From assembly GCF_003386165.1 (NCBI RefSeq), contig NZ_QRDV01000006.1, forward strand, positions 62,001-126,000: a stretch of 64,000 nt of DNA. The letters are read 5' to 3'. The DNA is from Winogradskyella eximia (GTDB lineage: Bacteria > Bacteroidota > Bacteroidia > Flavobacteriales > Flavobacteriaceae). The notes under the pieces were generated by a model, which did not search any database, was not told where the DNA came from, and worked only from the letters and a program-made list of their open reading frames with translations. Position 1 is the stretch's first letter, and every line of letters starts with the position of its first letter. Shown in pieces: positions 63,684 to 64,000 of the stretch. Position numbers and translations under genes: made by a program.

Positions 63684-64000
63684 TTAATCCGTCAGTTTGT
63701 ACCCAAACCCACGCACATTTATAATTTGAATGCTATCATCTTTTTTTAGTTTTTTGCGAAGTTTGGTAATAAATACATCCATACTTCTAGCAGAGAAAAA
63801 ATCATCTGTTCCCCAAAGTTTATTCAAAATTAAAGAGCGATCTAAAACTTGGTTTTTGTTTTTTATGAGGTGAAATAATAAATGTGCTTCTCTATGAGTT
63901 AGTGGTGTACCGTCTTCATTTTTATACTTTAATTGTTGCTTAGGGAAATCGAAACTAAATGCACCGATCATTATCGTTTCTGATGCTTTTTGAGTCTTCG
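63684..64000 (-). CDS. OmpR-family response regulator, C-terminal DNA-binding part (partial)
   Basis: The reading frame is open to the window edge, so only about 105 residues are visible. They form a winged-helix OmpR/PhoB domain: GAFSFDFPKQQLKYK (beta-sheet), LTHREAHLLFHLIKNKNQVL, then SARSMDVFITKLRKKLKKD (recognition helix) and NVRGFGYKLTD (wing, C-terminus). An ATG at 63971 is internal and not a true start, because the frame upstream (KTQKASETI) fits the linker from a receiver domain. The partner kinase would lie outside the window. Confidence 0.88.
   Translation of the reverse strand, partial: KTQKASETIMIGAFSFDFPKQQLKYKNEDGTPLTHREAHLLFHLIKNKNQVLDRSLILNKLWGTDDFFSARSMDVFITKLRKKLKKDDSIQIINVRGFGYKLTD

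Noticed and set aside
63684..63971. A complete 95-residue stand-alone winged-helix protein
   Set aside because: The frame continues to the window end without a stop and the domain is the C-terminal part of an OmpR-type response regulator, so the ATG at 63971 is internal.
1..64000. Mobile elements, prophage or integration sites joining the pigment and glucan loci
   Set aside because: No transposase, integrase, tRNA-associated direct repeats or sharp composition change was recognised by eye.

Overview
The window is AT-rich and gene-dense. It carries SusC/SusD pairs, Bacteroidetes-type -7 boxes (TAnnTTTG and close variants), C-terminal type IX secretion (T9SS) sorting domains and a flexirubin-type pigment cluster. 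Together these point to a Flavobacteriaceae member (Bacteroidota), plausibly marine because the polysaccharide locus fits laminarin. Neither the genus nor the habitat can be fixed from the sequence alone. I saw no rRNA, tRNA, CRISPR array, insertion sequence or prophage.

Region 1 (1-16.6 kb) is one end of a flexirubin / dialkylresorcinol-aryl polyene (DAR-APE) cluster. A long leftward operon (13657 down past position 1) encodes a WG-repeat exported protein, FabG, an FabF-like ketosynthase, ACP, an LpxL-like acyltransferase, DarA, DarB, two hotdog dehydratases, a small HTH-like protein, a BtrH-like protein, an ABC exporter pair, a thioesterase, a second ketosynthase, an O-methyltransferase and a partial ketosynthase-like protein. 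Upstream lie a tyrosine ammonia-lyase (leftward), which would make the p-coumarate starter, and a divergent flavin-dependent halogenase-like protein. The expected product is an aryl-polyene acid esterified to a dialkylresorcinol.

Region 2 (16.7-19.1 kb) holds two exported proteins of unknown function whose upstream regions resemble each other.

Region 3 (19.3-45.5 kb) is a beta-1,3/1,6-glucan (laminarin-type) polysaccharide utilization locus. In order it has a membrane-spanning propeller / Y_Y_Y / LuxR-HTH regulator, SusC, SusD, a surface glycan-binding lipoprotein, a GH16 lipoprotein, a cytoplasmic GH149-type phosphorylase, a GH17 lipoprotein, a clan GH-A lipoprotein, a GH30 lipoprotein, a GPH-type MFS transporter, a cytoplasmic GH17, two T9SS-secreted binding proteins and a LacI regulator. 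The inferred flow is GH16, GH17 and GH30 at the surface, import by SusCD, uptake by the MFS symporter, then phosphorolysis to glucose-1-phosphate. A direct-repeat motif (ACCTATACA) sits upstream of susC and again upstream of the secreted-protein unit, and may be the operator that ties the locus together.

Region 4 (45.5-64 kb) is mostly housekeeping: an Ala/Asp-repeat lipoprotein, an M20 peptidase with a secreted cyanophycinase-like S51 protein and an AlkB-like dioxygenase, KDO transferase, a DegT aminotransferase with a GalE-type epimerase and an exported amidohydrolase, a small conserved protein, LspA, FabD, an FAD-dependent dehydrogenase, an S9 peptidase, an App1-type phosphatase, a CrtO-like membrane protein, a deoxynucleoside kinase, an exported unknown and the end of an OmpR-type response regulator. 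Several genes here begin with TTG or GTG.
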